A stretch of 64,000 bases of DNA from Polaromonas sp. 39-63-25 (lineage in GTDB: Bacteria; Pseudomonadota; Gammaproteobacteria; Burkholderiales; Burkholderiaceae_C): positions 1 through 64,000 of the forward strand of contig NZ_NCJH01000002.1 of the NCBI RefSeq assembly GCF_002278925.1, written 5' to 3'. The notes beneath the pieces are model-generated. The model saw only the letters and a program-made list of their open reading frames with translations. It ran no database searches and was not told where the DNA came from. Numbering within the stretch: the stretch's first letter is position 1; the number at the start of each line of letters is the position of its first letter. A program made the position numbers and the translations under genes. Positions 10,075 through 18,689 of the stretch are shown here, one piece after another.

Positions 10075-11154
10075 TTACAGTTTCTGCGACTGCATGAAGC
10101 TGTCGAAACGCGCTTCGGTGAAACGGAACCACAGATTCTGGTCGCGCCGGAAGCTGGAGAAATCATCGTAGATTTTTTTCCAGGCCGGATTCCTGGCGCT
10201 GATTTCGGCGTACAGGGCCATGGACTCCTTGTAGGCACGGTCCATGATGTCCTTGGGGAAGGGCAGGACCTTGGTTTTCGAGGCCACCAACTGCTTCAGG
10301 GCCGTCGGGTTTTTGGCGTCGTACTTGGCCTGCAATTCAGTGTGGGCGTAGGCAGACGCCGCAGTCACAATCGCCTTGTTTTCGGGCGACAGGGCTTCGT
10401 ACGCCTTGGTGTTGATGAAGAACTCCAGCTGCGGACCACCTTCCCACCATGCGGGGTAGTAGTAGTAAGGTGCCACCTTGTTGAAACCCAGCTTCTGGTC
10501 GTCATAGGGCCCAATCCACTCGGCAGCGTCCAGCGTGCCTTTTTCGAGCGCCTGGTAGATCTCGCCGGCCGGAATGTTCTGCGGCACCACGCCCATACGC
10601 TCGAGTACCTTGCCGGCAAAACCGCCGACGCGGAATTTCAGGCCCTTCATGTCGGCGACCGACTTGATTTCCTTGCGATACCAGCCGCCCATTTGCGCGC
10701 CGGTGTTGCCGCCCGGGAAGTTCATGATGTTGTACTTGGCGTAGAACTCGCGCGTCAGCTTCAGGCCATTGCCCTCGAACATCCAGGCAGTCATCTGACG
10801 GCTGTTCAGACCAAAGGGAATCGAGCAGCTCAGCGTGAAAGCGTCGTCCTTGCCGAAGAAATAGTAGGCGGCGGTGTGGGCCATCTCGACCGTGCCGTTC
10901 TGCACACCATCGACCACGCCGAAAGCCGGCATCAACTCGCCGGCCGCGTGGGTGGAAATGACAAATTTCCCGCCGCTCATTTCGTTGACCTTTCTGGCGA
11001 AAGTCTCTGCACCGCCGAACACCGTGTCCAGCGACTTGGGGAAGCTCGATGCGAGGCGCCAGCGGATGGCAGCCTGGGCGTGTACGGCCGGTGCAACACC
11101 AGCGGCAAGCACACCGGCGATACCGGCATGTTTGATGAGGGAACGACGATCCAT
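10075..11154 (-). CDS. TRAP substrate-binding protein, TakP-like, copy 2
   Basis: The 359-residue protein is a tandem paralog of the gene at 8811-9893, with a nearly identical Tat signal (MDRRSLIKHAGIAGVLAAGVAPAVHAQ). It keeps the ligand residues NTGAQMGGWYRKEI, LKFRVGGFAGKV and AAEWIGPYDDQKLGF. Differences cluster around the substrate pocket and surface (for example TVEMAHTAAYYFFGKDDAFTLSCSIPFG instead of [28 protein letters not shown]), which may shift ligand preference. ATG 11154 follows ccggag. Only one permease pair is nearby, so both receptors may feed it. Confidence 0.92.
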   Translation of the reverse strand: MDRRSLIKHAGIAGVLAAGVAPAVHAQAAIRWRLASSFPKSLDTVFGGAETFARKVNEMSGGKFVISTHAAGELMPAFGVVDGVQNGTVEMAHTAAYYFFGKDDAFTLSCSIPFGLNSRQMTAWMFEGNGLKLTREFYAKYNIMNFPGGNTGAQMGGWYRKEIKSVADMKGLKFRVGGFAGKVLERMGVVPQNIPAGEIYQALEKGTLDAAEWIGPYDDQKLGFNKVAPYYYYPAWWEGGPQLEFFINTKAYEALSPENKAIVTAASAYAHTELQAKYDAKNPTALKQLVASKTKVLPFPKDIMDRAYKESMALYAEISARNPAWKKIYDDFSSFRRDQNLWFRFTEARFDSFMQSQKL

Positions 11155-11257
11155 TGAAAAGACTCCGGGAGTTGATAAAACGGTGGGTTCTTGTACAGCG
11201 CCGCTCCATGCGGCCTTGACTGTTAGCATGCTTATTGTAGAAAGCGGGAAGGCTTGA

Positions 11258-11277
11258 CCATTGGGGGTTATCCCGTC
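11258..11277. promoter_or_regulatory. Operator-like motif upstream of TakP-like copy 2
   Basis: The sequence ccattgggggttatcccgtc lies about 105 bases upstream of the start at 11154 and matches the motif at 9972-9988 in layout. Further upstream, at about 11317-11341, a 12-base unit (tcaggaatgaaa) occurs twice in direct repeat. Confidence 0.4.
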
Positions 11278-11366
11278 AAAACAGCTCTCACATCGCATGT
11301 CTTCAGGCTACTGTCAGGAATGAAAATCAGGAATGAAAACGGCGGTGCAAGCGCTTGCGCAGGCGT

Positions 11367-12185
11367 TCAAACGATGCCGCGCTCGATCACCGCATAGGCG
11401 TCGTGGGCGTGGATCGATTCGAAGTTGGTGACCGCTACCCGGTAGCCGGCGATGCGATCGTCGGCATCGAGCGCCAAGGCCACGTCGCGAATCAGGTCCT
11501 CGACAAACTTGGGGTTGGCATAGGCCCGCTCGGTCACCCATTTTTCGTCGGGTCGTTTGAGCAGACCCCAGAGCTCGCAGGACGCGTTGTCCTCGGCAAA
11601 ACGCACCAGTTCGCTCCAGTCGATGGCCCCGGTGAGCCGGACGAGCAGCTTGATGTGCGAACGCTGGTTGTGCGCGCCGTCATCGCTGACCTCCTTGGAG
11701 CAGGGACACAACGACTTGACCGGCACCGTGGCCTGCATGCTGATGCGGGTCGCGCCGTCCTGGCGCCGGGCCAGCCAGGCGCCGTCGTACTCCATCAGGC
11801 TTTGCTGACCGCTGATCGGCGCCGACTTCCGGATGAAAAACGGAAACGTCACTTCAATGTGCCCGCTGTCGGCTTCCAGCAAGCGCAGCATGCTCTCGAT
11901 TTCGGAGCACAGCAAGTCTGCCGTCAGGGCCTCGCCGCGCAGCGTCAACGCGTCCAGCCAGGCAACCAGGCGCGACATGTGGGCGCCCTTCTGGTCGGCG
12001 CGCAGGCCCACATCGAGTGTCCAGGTGCCCACCGTCGGCTGCACCTTGCCCGCCACCACCACACTCAGGGGGTAACGCAGCGAGGTGATGCCGACGCGCT
12101 GGATCGGCAGGCGGCGCAGGTCGGCCCGGCCCTGCACATCGGGCATGACCGATGGCCCGGCCCCGCTTTCCGTGGACGCTGTCAT
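11367..12185 (-). CDS. folE2: GTP cyclohydrolase FolE2 (type IB)
   Basis: The enzyme converts GTP to dihydroneopterin triphosphate, the first step of folate and pterin synthesis. The 272-residue protein carries the FolE2 metal-site motif [21 protein letters not shown] and the conserved end [22 protein letters not shown]. FolE2 can work without zinc, unlike FolE. It overlaps the dxs stop codon by 4 bases and is the last gene of the xseB-ispA-dxs-folE2 operon. A pterin-4a-carbinolamine dehydratase gene (phhB) is elsewhere in the window. Confidence 0.96.
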   Translation of the reverse strand: MTASTESGAGPSVMPDVQGRADLRRLPIQRVGITSLRYPLSVVVAGKVQPTVGTWTLDVGLRADQKGAHMSRLVAWLDALTLRGEALTADLLCSEIESMLRLLEADSGHIEVTFPFFIRKSAPISGQQSLMEYDGAWLARRQDGATRISMQATVPVKSLCPCSKEVSDDGAHNQRSHIKLLVRLTGAIDWSELVRFAEDNASCELWGLLKRPDEKWVTERAYANPKFVEDLIRDVALALDADDRIAGYRVAVTNFESIHAHDAYAVIERGIV

Positions 12186-14077
12186 GCCACGGATTTGAGC
12201 GTGCGCTTGGCCGGTTGGGCCGGCGCAGGCAGGACGCCAAAACGCGTGACGATGGACTGTTCGATCCCTGCCGCGTCCAGCCCCTGCAGGGCCAGCAGCC
12301 TGGCGGGGTCGCCATGCTCGGTGAACTCGTCGCGCAGGCCCAGGTGCAGCAAGGGCTTGACGACGCCCGCAGCAGCCAGCGCTTCCGCCACGGCACTGCC
12401 GGCGCCACCCATGATTGAGCCCTCTTCCACCGTGACCAGGGCCTCATGGCTGGCCGCCACCCGCAACAGCAATTCGGTGTCGAGCGGCTTGGCCCAGCGC
12501 ATGTTGACCACCGTCGCGCCGAGTTTTTCGGCAGCTTCGAGAGCCGGATGCAGCAAGGTGCCAAAGGCCAGAATCGCCACGCCCGAGCCCTGGCGGCGCA
12601 GCTCACCCTTGCCAAAGGGCAAGGCCTCCAGGTGGGACTGCGTTGCCACACCGGCACCGGCGCCGCGCGGGTAACGCACGGCCACCGGATGGTTCTGTTC
12701 ATACGCGCTGCTCAGCAGCATGCGGCACTCGTTCTCGTCGGCCGGACAGGCCACACTCATGTTGGGGATGCAGCGCAGGTAGGCGATGTCATAGGCGCCC
12801 GCATGGGTGGCGCCGTCGGCCCCCACCAGCCCGGCGCGGTCGAGTGCAAACACCACGGGCAGATTTTGCAGCGCCACATCGTGGATCAGCTGGTCATAAC
12901 CGCGCTGCAAAAAGGTCGAATAAATCGCCACCACCGGCTTGAGGCCTTCGCAGGCCATGCCCGCGGCAAACGTGACCGCGTGTTGCTCGGCGATGCCGAC
13001 GTCGTAATAACGGTCGGGGAAGCGCTGATGGAACTCGACCATGCCCGAGCCTTCGCGCATGGCCGGCGTGATGCCGACGAGCCGGCTGTCCTTTTCAGCC
13101 ATGTCGCACAGCCAGTGGCCGAACACCTGGGTGAAGGTCTGTTTCGCCGGTGCGGTGGATTTCTGCAGCCCCATGGCCGGATCGAACTTGCCGGGGCCGT
13201 GGTAGGCCACCGGGTCGGCCTCGGCCAGCTTGTAGCCCTGGCCTTTTTTGGTCACCACATGCAGGAACTGCGGGCCCTGCAGATGTTTGATGTTTTCCAG
13301 GGTCGGGATCAGCGACTCGAGGTCGTGGCCGTCGATGGGGCCGATGTAGTTGAAGCCGAAATTCTCGAACAGCGTGGCCGGCACCACCATGCCCTTGGCA
13401 TGGGTCTCGAGCCGCTTGGCCAGCTCGAACAGCGGCGGCGCGACCTTGAGCACCTGCTTGCCGACGCTTTTGGCCGAGGCATAGAACTGCCCGCTCATGA
13501 GCTGCGCCAGGTAGCGGTTGAGGGCGCCGACCGGCGGGCTGATGCTCATGTCGTTGTCGTTGAGGATCACCAGCAGATTGCAGTCGCAGACACCGGCATT
13601 GTTGAGCGCCTCGAAGGCCATGCCCGCGCTCATGGCGCCGTCGCCGATGATGGCCACCGCATGACGCTCTTCCCCCTTTTGTTTGGCCGCCATCGCCATG
13701 CCCAGGGCGGCAGAAATCGAGGTCGATGAATGCGCGGTGCCAAAGGTGTCGTATTCGCTTTCATCGCGCCGCGGAAAGCCGCTGAGGCCGCCGAACTGGC
13801 GCAGGCTGGCCATGCGTTCGCGCCGGCCGGTCAATATCTTGTGCGGGTAGGTCTGGTGGCCCACGTCCCAGACCAGCCGGTCCTCGGGCGTGTTGAACAC
13901 ATAGTGCAGCGCCACCGTGAGTTCGACCGTGCCCAGGTTGGAGCTCAGGTGGCCGCCGGTCTGCGACACGCTGTGCAGCACATAGGCGCGCAACTCGTCG
14001 GCCAGCGTCCTGAGCTGGGGACGCGGCAGCAGGCGCAGGTCGGCGGGGCTGTTGATGGTTTCTAGCAGTGGGTACAT
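12182..14077 (-). CDS. dxs: 1-deoxy-D-xylulose-5-phosphate synthase
   Basis: DXS condenses pyruvate and glyceraldehyde 3-phosphate in the first step of the MEP isoprenoid pathway. The 631-residue protein has the usual motifs: [37 protein letters not shown], the thiamine diphosphate motif [16 protein letters not shown], and in the transketolase half [37 protein letters not shown]. Length and start ([17 protein letters not shown]) are typical. It sits 67 bases after ispA and overlaps folE2 by 4 bases. Confidence 0.98.
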   Translation of the reverse strand: MYPLLETINSPADLRLLPRPQLRTLADELRAYVLHSVSQTGGHLSSNLGTVELTVALHYVFNTPEDRLVWDVGHQTYPHKILTGRRERMASLRQFGGLSGFPRRDESEYDTFGTAHSSTSISAALGMAMAAKQKGEERHAVAIIGDGAMSAGMAFEALNNAGVCDCNLLVILNDNDMSISPPVGALNRYLAQLMSGQFYASAKSVGKQVLKVAPPLFELAKRLETHAKGMVVPATLFENFGFNYIGPIDGHDLESLIPTLENIKHLQGPQFLHVVTKKGQGYKLAEADPVAYHGPGKFDPAMGLQKSTAPAKQTFTQVFGHWLCDMAEKDSRLVGITPAMREGSGMVEFHQRFPDRYYDVGIAEQHAVTFAAGMACEGLKPVVAIYSTFLQRGYDQLIHDVALQNLPVVFALDRAGLVGADGATHAGAYDIAYLRCIPNMSVACPADENECRMLLSSAYEQNHPVAVRYPRGAGAGVATQSHLEALPFGKGELRRQGSGVAILAFGTLLHPALEAAEKLGATVVNMRWAKPLDTELLLRVAASHEALVTVEEGSIMGGAGSAVAEALAAAGVVKPLLHLGLRDEFTEHGDPARLLALQGLDAAGIEQSIVTRFGVLPAPAQPAKRTLKSVA

Positions 14078-14144
14078 CGTGGTGTCTTGTTTCTGATGTC
14101 TCGTTTCCTGGAAGTGCCGGTCGCTTTTTTTCTCGAGTCTGTGC

Positions 14145-15056
14145 TCAAGTTGTCCGGTTGACCAGCATGTCGGCCAGCGCGCTGAGCGCGGCGGTGTTCC
14201 CGAGCTCGCTGGCCTTCAGGCTGTGATGCGCCTGGGACAGCAGCTCCTGCGCGTAATTGCGCGAGGCCGGCAGGCCCATCAGCGACACAAAGGTGGGCTT
14301 GTCCTGGGCCGCGTCCTTGCCCGCGGTCTTGCCCAGCGTGGCCGAATCGGCCGTGACGTCCAGGATGTCATCGACCACCTGGAAGGCCAGCCCCACGGCG
14401 GCACCGTAGTCGCACAGCGCGCTTTGTGCCATGGCCGGGGCAGCGCCGCAGACGGCGCCCATCAGCACGCTGGCCTGCAGCAGGGCGCCGGTCTTGAGCC
14501 GGTGCATGTCATGCAGCTCAGCCGAGGTCAGCGCCTTGCCGACACTGGCCAGGTCGATGGCCTGCCCGCCGGCCATACCCTGGTAACCCGCAGCTTGGGC
14601 CAGCATGCGGCACAGGGTCGCCTGCGTCGCGGGCTCGATGGAGCCATCGTCCGGTGTCAGCAACTCGAAGGCCAGCGCCTGCAGCGCATCGCCTGCCAGC
14701 AAGGCCTGCGCCTGGCCGAATTTCACATGCACCGTCGGTTTGCCGCGCCGCAGGATATCGTTGTCCATGCAGGGCATGTCATCGTGCACCAGCGAATAGG
14801 CGTGAATCAGTTCCACCGCACAGGCCACGCGCAGCGCCGCAGCGGGACTGCCGTCCACCGCCTCGCAGGCCGCCATGACCAGTAGCGGACGCAGCCGTTT
14901 GCCACCATCGAGCACCGCGTAACGCATGGCATCGCCGAGCCCGGCCGGTGCGGGCCGGGGTTCGGGGGGGGCCACCCAGCGGCTCAATGCCTGCTCGACG
15001 GCGGCGAGTTGGCGGGTGCTCCAGGCGCCCAGCACAAAATGTGTTTGTTCAGTCAA
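14145..15056 (-). CDS. ispA: Polyprenyl synthetase / farnesyl diphosphate synthase
   Basis: The enzyme elongates isoprenoid diphosphates to farnesyl diphosphate. The 303-residue protein has the first aspartate-rich motif [20 protein letters not shown], the substrate-binding stretch [10 protein letters not shown], and the second motif [13 protein letters not shown]. It starts 5 bases after the xseB stop and is followed by dxs, so precursor supply and chain elongation are made from one transcript. Confidence 0.97.
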   Translation of the reverse strand: MTEQTHFVLGAWSTRQLAAVEQALSRWVAPPEPRPAPAGLGDAMRYAVLDGGKRLRPLLVMAACEAVDGSPAAALRVACAVELIHAYSLVHDDMPCMDNDILRRGKPTVHVKFGQAQALLAGDALQALAFELLTPDDGSIEPATQATLCRMLAQAAGYQGMAGGQAIDLASVGKALTSAELHDMHRLKTGALLQASVLMGAVCGAAPAMAQSALCDYGAAVGLAFQVVDDILDVTADSATLGKTAGKDAAQDKPTFVSLMGLPASRNYAQELLSQAHHSLKASELGNTAALSALADMLVNRTT

Positions 15057-15061
15057 TGGGC

Positions 15062-15301
15062 TTACTCTTGGTTCCAGGGCTTGATCTCATTGCCTTCCAG
15101 CACCTTGATCTGGTTTTCCACGGCCTCGAGCTTGCTGCGGCAGAACTTGAGCAGTTCGGCGCCGCGCTGGTAGCCGGTGAGCAACTGGTCCAGCGGCAAC
15201 TGGCCGGATTCGAGGCGGGCCACCAGGGTTTCGAGTTCTTCCAGCGCAGCTTCGTAACTGGCGGGGGCGGCGGGGACGGGGGAAGAGGAAGTTTTGGCCA
15301 T
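15062..15301 (-). CDS. xseB: Exodeoxyribonuclease VII small subunit
   Basis: XseB partners XseA in degrading single-stranded DNA. The 79-residue reading [47 protein letters not shown]... has the conserved XseB core [10 protein letters not shown]...[15 protein letters not shown] 15301 is chosen because a longer in-frame extension lacks family similarity. It is the first gene of the operon with ispA, dxs and folE2. The 239-bp gap to the divergent Rieske gene must hold both promoters. Confidence 0.95.
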   Translation of the reverse strand: MAKTSSSPVPAAPASYEAALEELETLVARLESGQLPLDQLLTGYQRGAELLKFCRSKLEAVENQIKVLEGNEIKPWNQE

Positions 15302-15540
15302 GGGTATTTGGTTGAGGACTGATTTTAGGCCGTTGTGCGCCGTTTTCCCGCCGGACGGCATTGTCCCCGCGGCAAGCCACCTGTTTATGGGGTGACGCGA
15401 ACCCGCACGGGAGGTGCGCTGCGGCACAAAGCGGGACCTGCACGGTACAATCAACAGGCTTCACGCCCTGACGCCCCGCCTGCCCTACAGGGCTGTCTGC
15501 CCCTTCATCCACCCCCGAAACTGCCTGTTTCGGAAATTGC

Positions 15541-16659
15541 ATGTCTGATCTAAGCCTCCGTCTCCTGCAGGCCACCAGCCAGCTCCCCGTTTCCAGCTAC
15601 TTTGACGCCGGCCTGTATCAGCGGGAGCAGCAAAAGCTGTTTGCCCGCGGCCCGCGTTACGTGGGGCACGAGCTCTCCGTGCCGAATCTGGGCGACTACT
15701 ACGCCCTGCCCCAGGAGCTCGGCGGCCGGGCTCTGGTGCGCAATGCCACCGGGGTCGAGCTGATCTCCAATGTCTGCCGGCACCGCCAGTCCACCATGCT
15801 GCAGGGCCGCGGCAACACCGGCAGCAACATCGTCTGCCCGCTGCACCGCTGGACCTACAACACCACCGGCGAGCTGATAGGCGCGCCGCATTTCGAGGTT
15901 GACCCCTGCCTGAACCTGAACCGTTACCAGACCAGCAGCTGGAACGGCCTGGTGTTTGAAGACAACGGCCGCGACATCGCCTCTGACATGGCGCCGCTGG
16001 GCGCCATGCCCGACCTCGATTTTTCGGGTTACCAGCTCGACCGGATCACACTGCACGAGTGCAATTACAACTGGAAGACCTTCATCGAGGTCTATCTGGA
16101 GGACTACCACGTCGGCCCCTACCACCCCGGCCTGGGCGCCTTCGTGACCACCGACGACCTGCGCTGGGAGCTGGCACCGAACTACTCGGTGCAAACCGTC
16201 GGTGTCTCCGACAAGCTGGGCAAACCGGGCACCGACGTCTACAAGAAATGGCACGACGTGGTGCTGCAGTACCGCAAGGGCGTGCCGCCCAAGTACGGCG
16301 CGATCTGGCTGACCTATTACCCCAACGTGATGGTCGAGTGGTATCCGCACGCGCTGGTGGTCAGCACCCTGCACCCGCAGGGACCGGACAAGACGCTGAA
16401 CGTGGTGGAGTTTTTCTACCCCGAGGAGATCTGCGCCTTCGAGCGCGAGTTCATGGATGCGCAGCAGGCCGCCTACATGGAGACCTGTGTCGAAGACGAC
16501 GAGATTGCCCTGAGCATGGACGCCGGCCGCAAGGCCCTGATGCAACGCGGCGACAACGAGTTCGGCCCCTACCAGAGCCCGATGGAAGACGGCATGCAGC
16601 ACTTTCACGAGTGGTACCGCCGCGAGATGGGCGCCAGCAAGACCACGCAAATGCTTTGA
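15541..16659 (+). CDS. Rieske [2Fe-2S] ring-hydroxylating oxygenase, alpha-subunit type
   Basis: The 372-residue protein has a Rieske cluster motif CRHRQSTMLQ...CPLHRWTY (CxH-x15-20-CxxH) near residues 78-100. A mononuclear iron site follows (EVYLEDYHVGPYHPGLG), giving the two His ligands. This is the architecture of aromatic-ring dioxygenase and demethylase large subunits. No small subunit or reductase gene is adjacent, so the substrate is unknown. It is divergent from xseB. Some Burkholderiales appear to keep this pairing, but that is recollection, not something the window shows. Confidence 0.88.
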   Translation: MSDLSLRLLQATSQLPVSSYFDAGLYQREQQKLFARGPRYVGHELSVPNLGDYYALPQELGGRALVRNATGVELISNVCRHRQSTMLQGRGNTGSNIVCPLHRWTYNTTGELIGAPHFEVDPCLNLNRYQTSSWNGLVFEDNGRDIASDMAPLGAMPDLDFSGYQLDRITLHECNYNWKTFIEVYLEDYHVGPYHPGLGAFVTTDDLRWELAPNYSVQTVGVSDKLGKPGTDVYKKWHDVVLQYRKGVPPKYGAIWLTYYPNVMVEWYPHALVVSTLHPQGPDKTLNVVEFFYPEEICAFEREFMDAQQAAYMETCVEDDEIALSMDAGRKALMQRGDNEFGPYQSPMEDGMQHFHEWYRREMGASKTTQML

Positions 16660-16677
16660 CGCGGCCCCTCCATGCAG

Positions 16678-16745
16678 CCACTGCTATTCATTCGATAGCT
16701 GCCACCGCAGGAACCGCCTGGGCTGCAATCACTTTTTACTTCTAA
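16678..16745. repeat. GCTAT-type dispersed repeat between the Rieske and EamA genes
   Basis: The core ctattcattcgatagctgcc and downstream gggctgcaatcactttttac resemble the other GCTAT...ATAGC elements in the window (near 366, 22029, 24551, 27774 and 50350). It is a short imperfect inverted repeat with a variable tail. Confidence 0.55.
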
Positions 16746-16759
16746 CAACGAGCTCCGCC

Positions 16760-17683
16760 ATGCAAGCCCTCTGGATGTTGGCCGCCGCCTTCTTCTTTGC
16801 CACCATGGCGGTCTGCGTCAAGTTCGCGTCGGAGCATTTCAACAGCGCGGAGCTGGTGTTTTACCGCGGCCTGCTGGGCATGGTTTTCATGTGGGCGCTG
16901 GCCCGCACACGTGGCGTGGCGCTGGCCACCCGGTATCCCGGCATGCACATGTGGCGCAGCCTGGTCGGCGTGATCTCGCTGGGTGCCTGGTTTTACGCCA
17001 TCGCCCACCTGCCCCTAGCCACCGCGATGACGCTGAACTACATGAGCAGCGTCTGGATCGCCACCTTTCTGGTCGGCGGCGCGCTGCTGATGGGGCTGCT
17101 GCCTGCGCGCGGCCAAGCCCCGGCAGGAAACATCTCGTCTCAGGGACCGCTGGTGCTGACCGTCATCACCGGCTTCATTGGGGTGGTGATGATGCTGCGA
17201 CCGACGATAGAGCAAAACCAGGCCTTCGCCGGCCTGATCGGCCTGATGTCCGGCCTGCTGGCCGCCTTTGCCTACATGCAGGTGATGGCGCTGGCACGAG
17301 TCGGCGAACCCGAAACCCGCACGGTGTTTTATTTTGCGGTCGGCTCGGCTGTCGCCGGCGGCCTGGGCATGCTGGTGGCCGGCGTCTCCGAGTGGCACTG
17401 GAAACCGGCGTTGTGGCTGCTGCCCCTGGGCGTGCTGGCCTCGCTGGGCCAGCTGTGCATGACGCGGGCCTACAGCATGGCGAAAACCCGCAGTGCCACG
17501 CTGGTGGTGGCAAACTTGCAATACTCCGGCATTGTGTTTGGCGCGATCTACAGCCTGGTGCTGTTTGGCGACCAGATTCCGCTGCTGGGTTGGGCCGGCA
17601 TGGCGCTGATCGTGGCCAGCGGCATCGCGGCCACCGTGCTGCGCGCCCGGGCCGCACCGGGCGCGCCTGCCGAAGAACACTGA
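16760..17683 (+). CDS. EamA/DMT-family membrane transporter
   Basis: The 307-residue protein has about ten hydrophobic helices in two EamA repeats: MLAAAFFFATMAVCVKFASEHFNSAELVFYRGLLGMVFMW in the first and GLIGLMSGLLAAFAYMQVMALARVGEPETRTVFYF in the second. Members export amino acids, nucleosides or other metabolites; the substrate cannot be read from the sequence. The sulfurtransferase gene follows after 37 bases, but a functional link is not evident. Confidence 0.9.
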   Translation: MQALWMLAAAFFFATMAVCVKFASEHFNSAELVFYRGLLGMVFMWALARTRGVALATRYPGMHMWRSLVGVISLGAWFYAIAHLPLATAMTLNYMSSVWIATFLVGGALLMGLLPARGQAPAGNISSQGPLVLTVITGFIGVVMMLRPTIEQNQAFAGLIGLMSGLLAAFAYMQVMALARVGEPETRTVFYFAVGSAVAGGLGMLVAGVSEWHWKPALWLLPLGVLASLGQLCMTRAYSMAKTRSATLVVANLQYSGIVFGAIYSLVLFGDQIPLLGWAGMALIVASGIAATVLRARAAPGAPAEEH

Positions 17684-17720
17684 ATCGATTTCACGGGCTT
17701 ATTTTTCAACCGGAGCCGCC

Positions 17721-18638
17721 ATGTACACCACCCTGATTTCTGCCGAACAGCTGCAGGCCCTGGCGCGCAGCGGCCAACCCTATCGCGTATTTGATTGCAG
17801 CTTTGAGCTGATGCAGCCACAGGCTGGCAGACAGCTGTACCTGGATGCCCACATCCCGGGTGCGGTGTATGCCCACCTCGACACCGACCTGAGCGCCAAA
17901 CACGGCGTTCCTGGTGCCCACGGCGTGCTGACCGTGCACAGCGGCGCGGACCAACCCGCTTCCGGCGGGCGCCACCCGCTGCCGAACCGTGAAAAATTTG
18001 CCACCTGGCTGTCCAGCGTGGGCTTCAGCAATGACATGCAGGCGGTGGTTTATGACCGCAACGGCGCCAACTACTGCGGCCGCCTGTGGTGGATGCTCAA
18101 GTGGGCCGGCCACGAGGCGGTGGCCGTGCTCGACGGCGGACTGCAGGCCTGGCAGGCCGCAGGCGGCGCGGTCAACCGCGGCGAAGAGCCTTCGCACTTC
18201 CAGTCCATCTTTTTCCCCGGCCCGGAAAAGGCGCTGCTGGTCGACGGCAAAACCGTGGCCAACCGGCTCGGCCAACCCGGCCAGACCCTGGTGGACGCCC
18301 GCGCCCCGGCACGTTTTCGCGGCGAGGTCGAGCCGCTGGACCCGGTGGCCGGCCACATTCCCGGCGCGCTGAACCGGCCCTTCGGCGACAACATCGGTCC
18401 CGACGGCAGGTTCAAGCCTGCCGACCAGCTGCGGGCGGAGTTTGAAGCCCTGCTGGCGGGCCGCGACCCGGCCGGTGTGGTGCACCACTGCGGCAGCGGC
18501 GTCAGTGCCGTGCCCAACCTCCTGGCCATGGAAATTGCCGGCCTGGGCCGCACCGGCCTCTACGCCGGCAGCTGGAGCGACTGGTGCAGCGACCCCGGCC
18601 ATCCCGTCGCCAGGGGGGCTGAGGCCGCCAACAAATAA
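17721..18638 (+). CDS. sseA: Thiosulfate/3-mercaptopyruvate sulfurtransferase (two rhodanese domains)
   Basis: The enzyme moves sulfane sulfur to thiols or cyanide. The 305-residue protein has an inactive N-terminal rhodanese domain (YRVFDCSFELMQPQAGRQLYLDAHIPGAVYAHLDTDLS) and a catalytic C-terminal domain (TLVDARAPARFRGEVEPLDPVAGHIPGALNRPFGDN). The active-site loop is CGSGVSA near residue 257. That loop type is typical of mercaptopyruvate sulfurtransferases and their thiosulfate-using relatives, so the preferred donor is uncertain. Confidence 0.93.
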   Translation: MYTTLISAEQLQALARSGQPYRVFDCSFELMQPQAGRQLYLDAHIPGAVYAHLDTDLSAKHGVPGAHGVLTVHSGADQPASGGRHPLPNREKFATWLSSVGFSNDMQAVVYDRNGANYCGRLWWMLKWAGHEAVAVLDGGLQAWQAAGGAVNRGEEPSHFQSIFFPGPEKALLVDGKTVANRLGQPGQTLVDARAPARFRGEVEPLDPVAGHIPGALNRPFGDNIGPDGRFKPADQLRAEFEALLAGRDPAGVVHHCGSGVSAVPNLLAMEIAGLGRTGLYAGSWSDWCSDPGHPVARGAEAANK

Positions 18639-18689
18639 TCGCTGGCGTGTGGTGCAGTGCTTTAGTATTCATCAAACCTGCGCCCCGTC

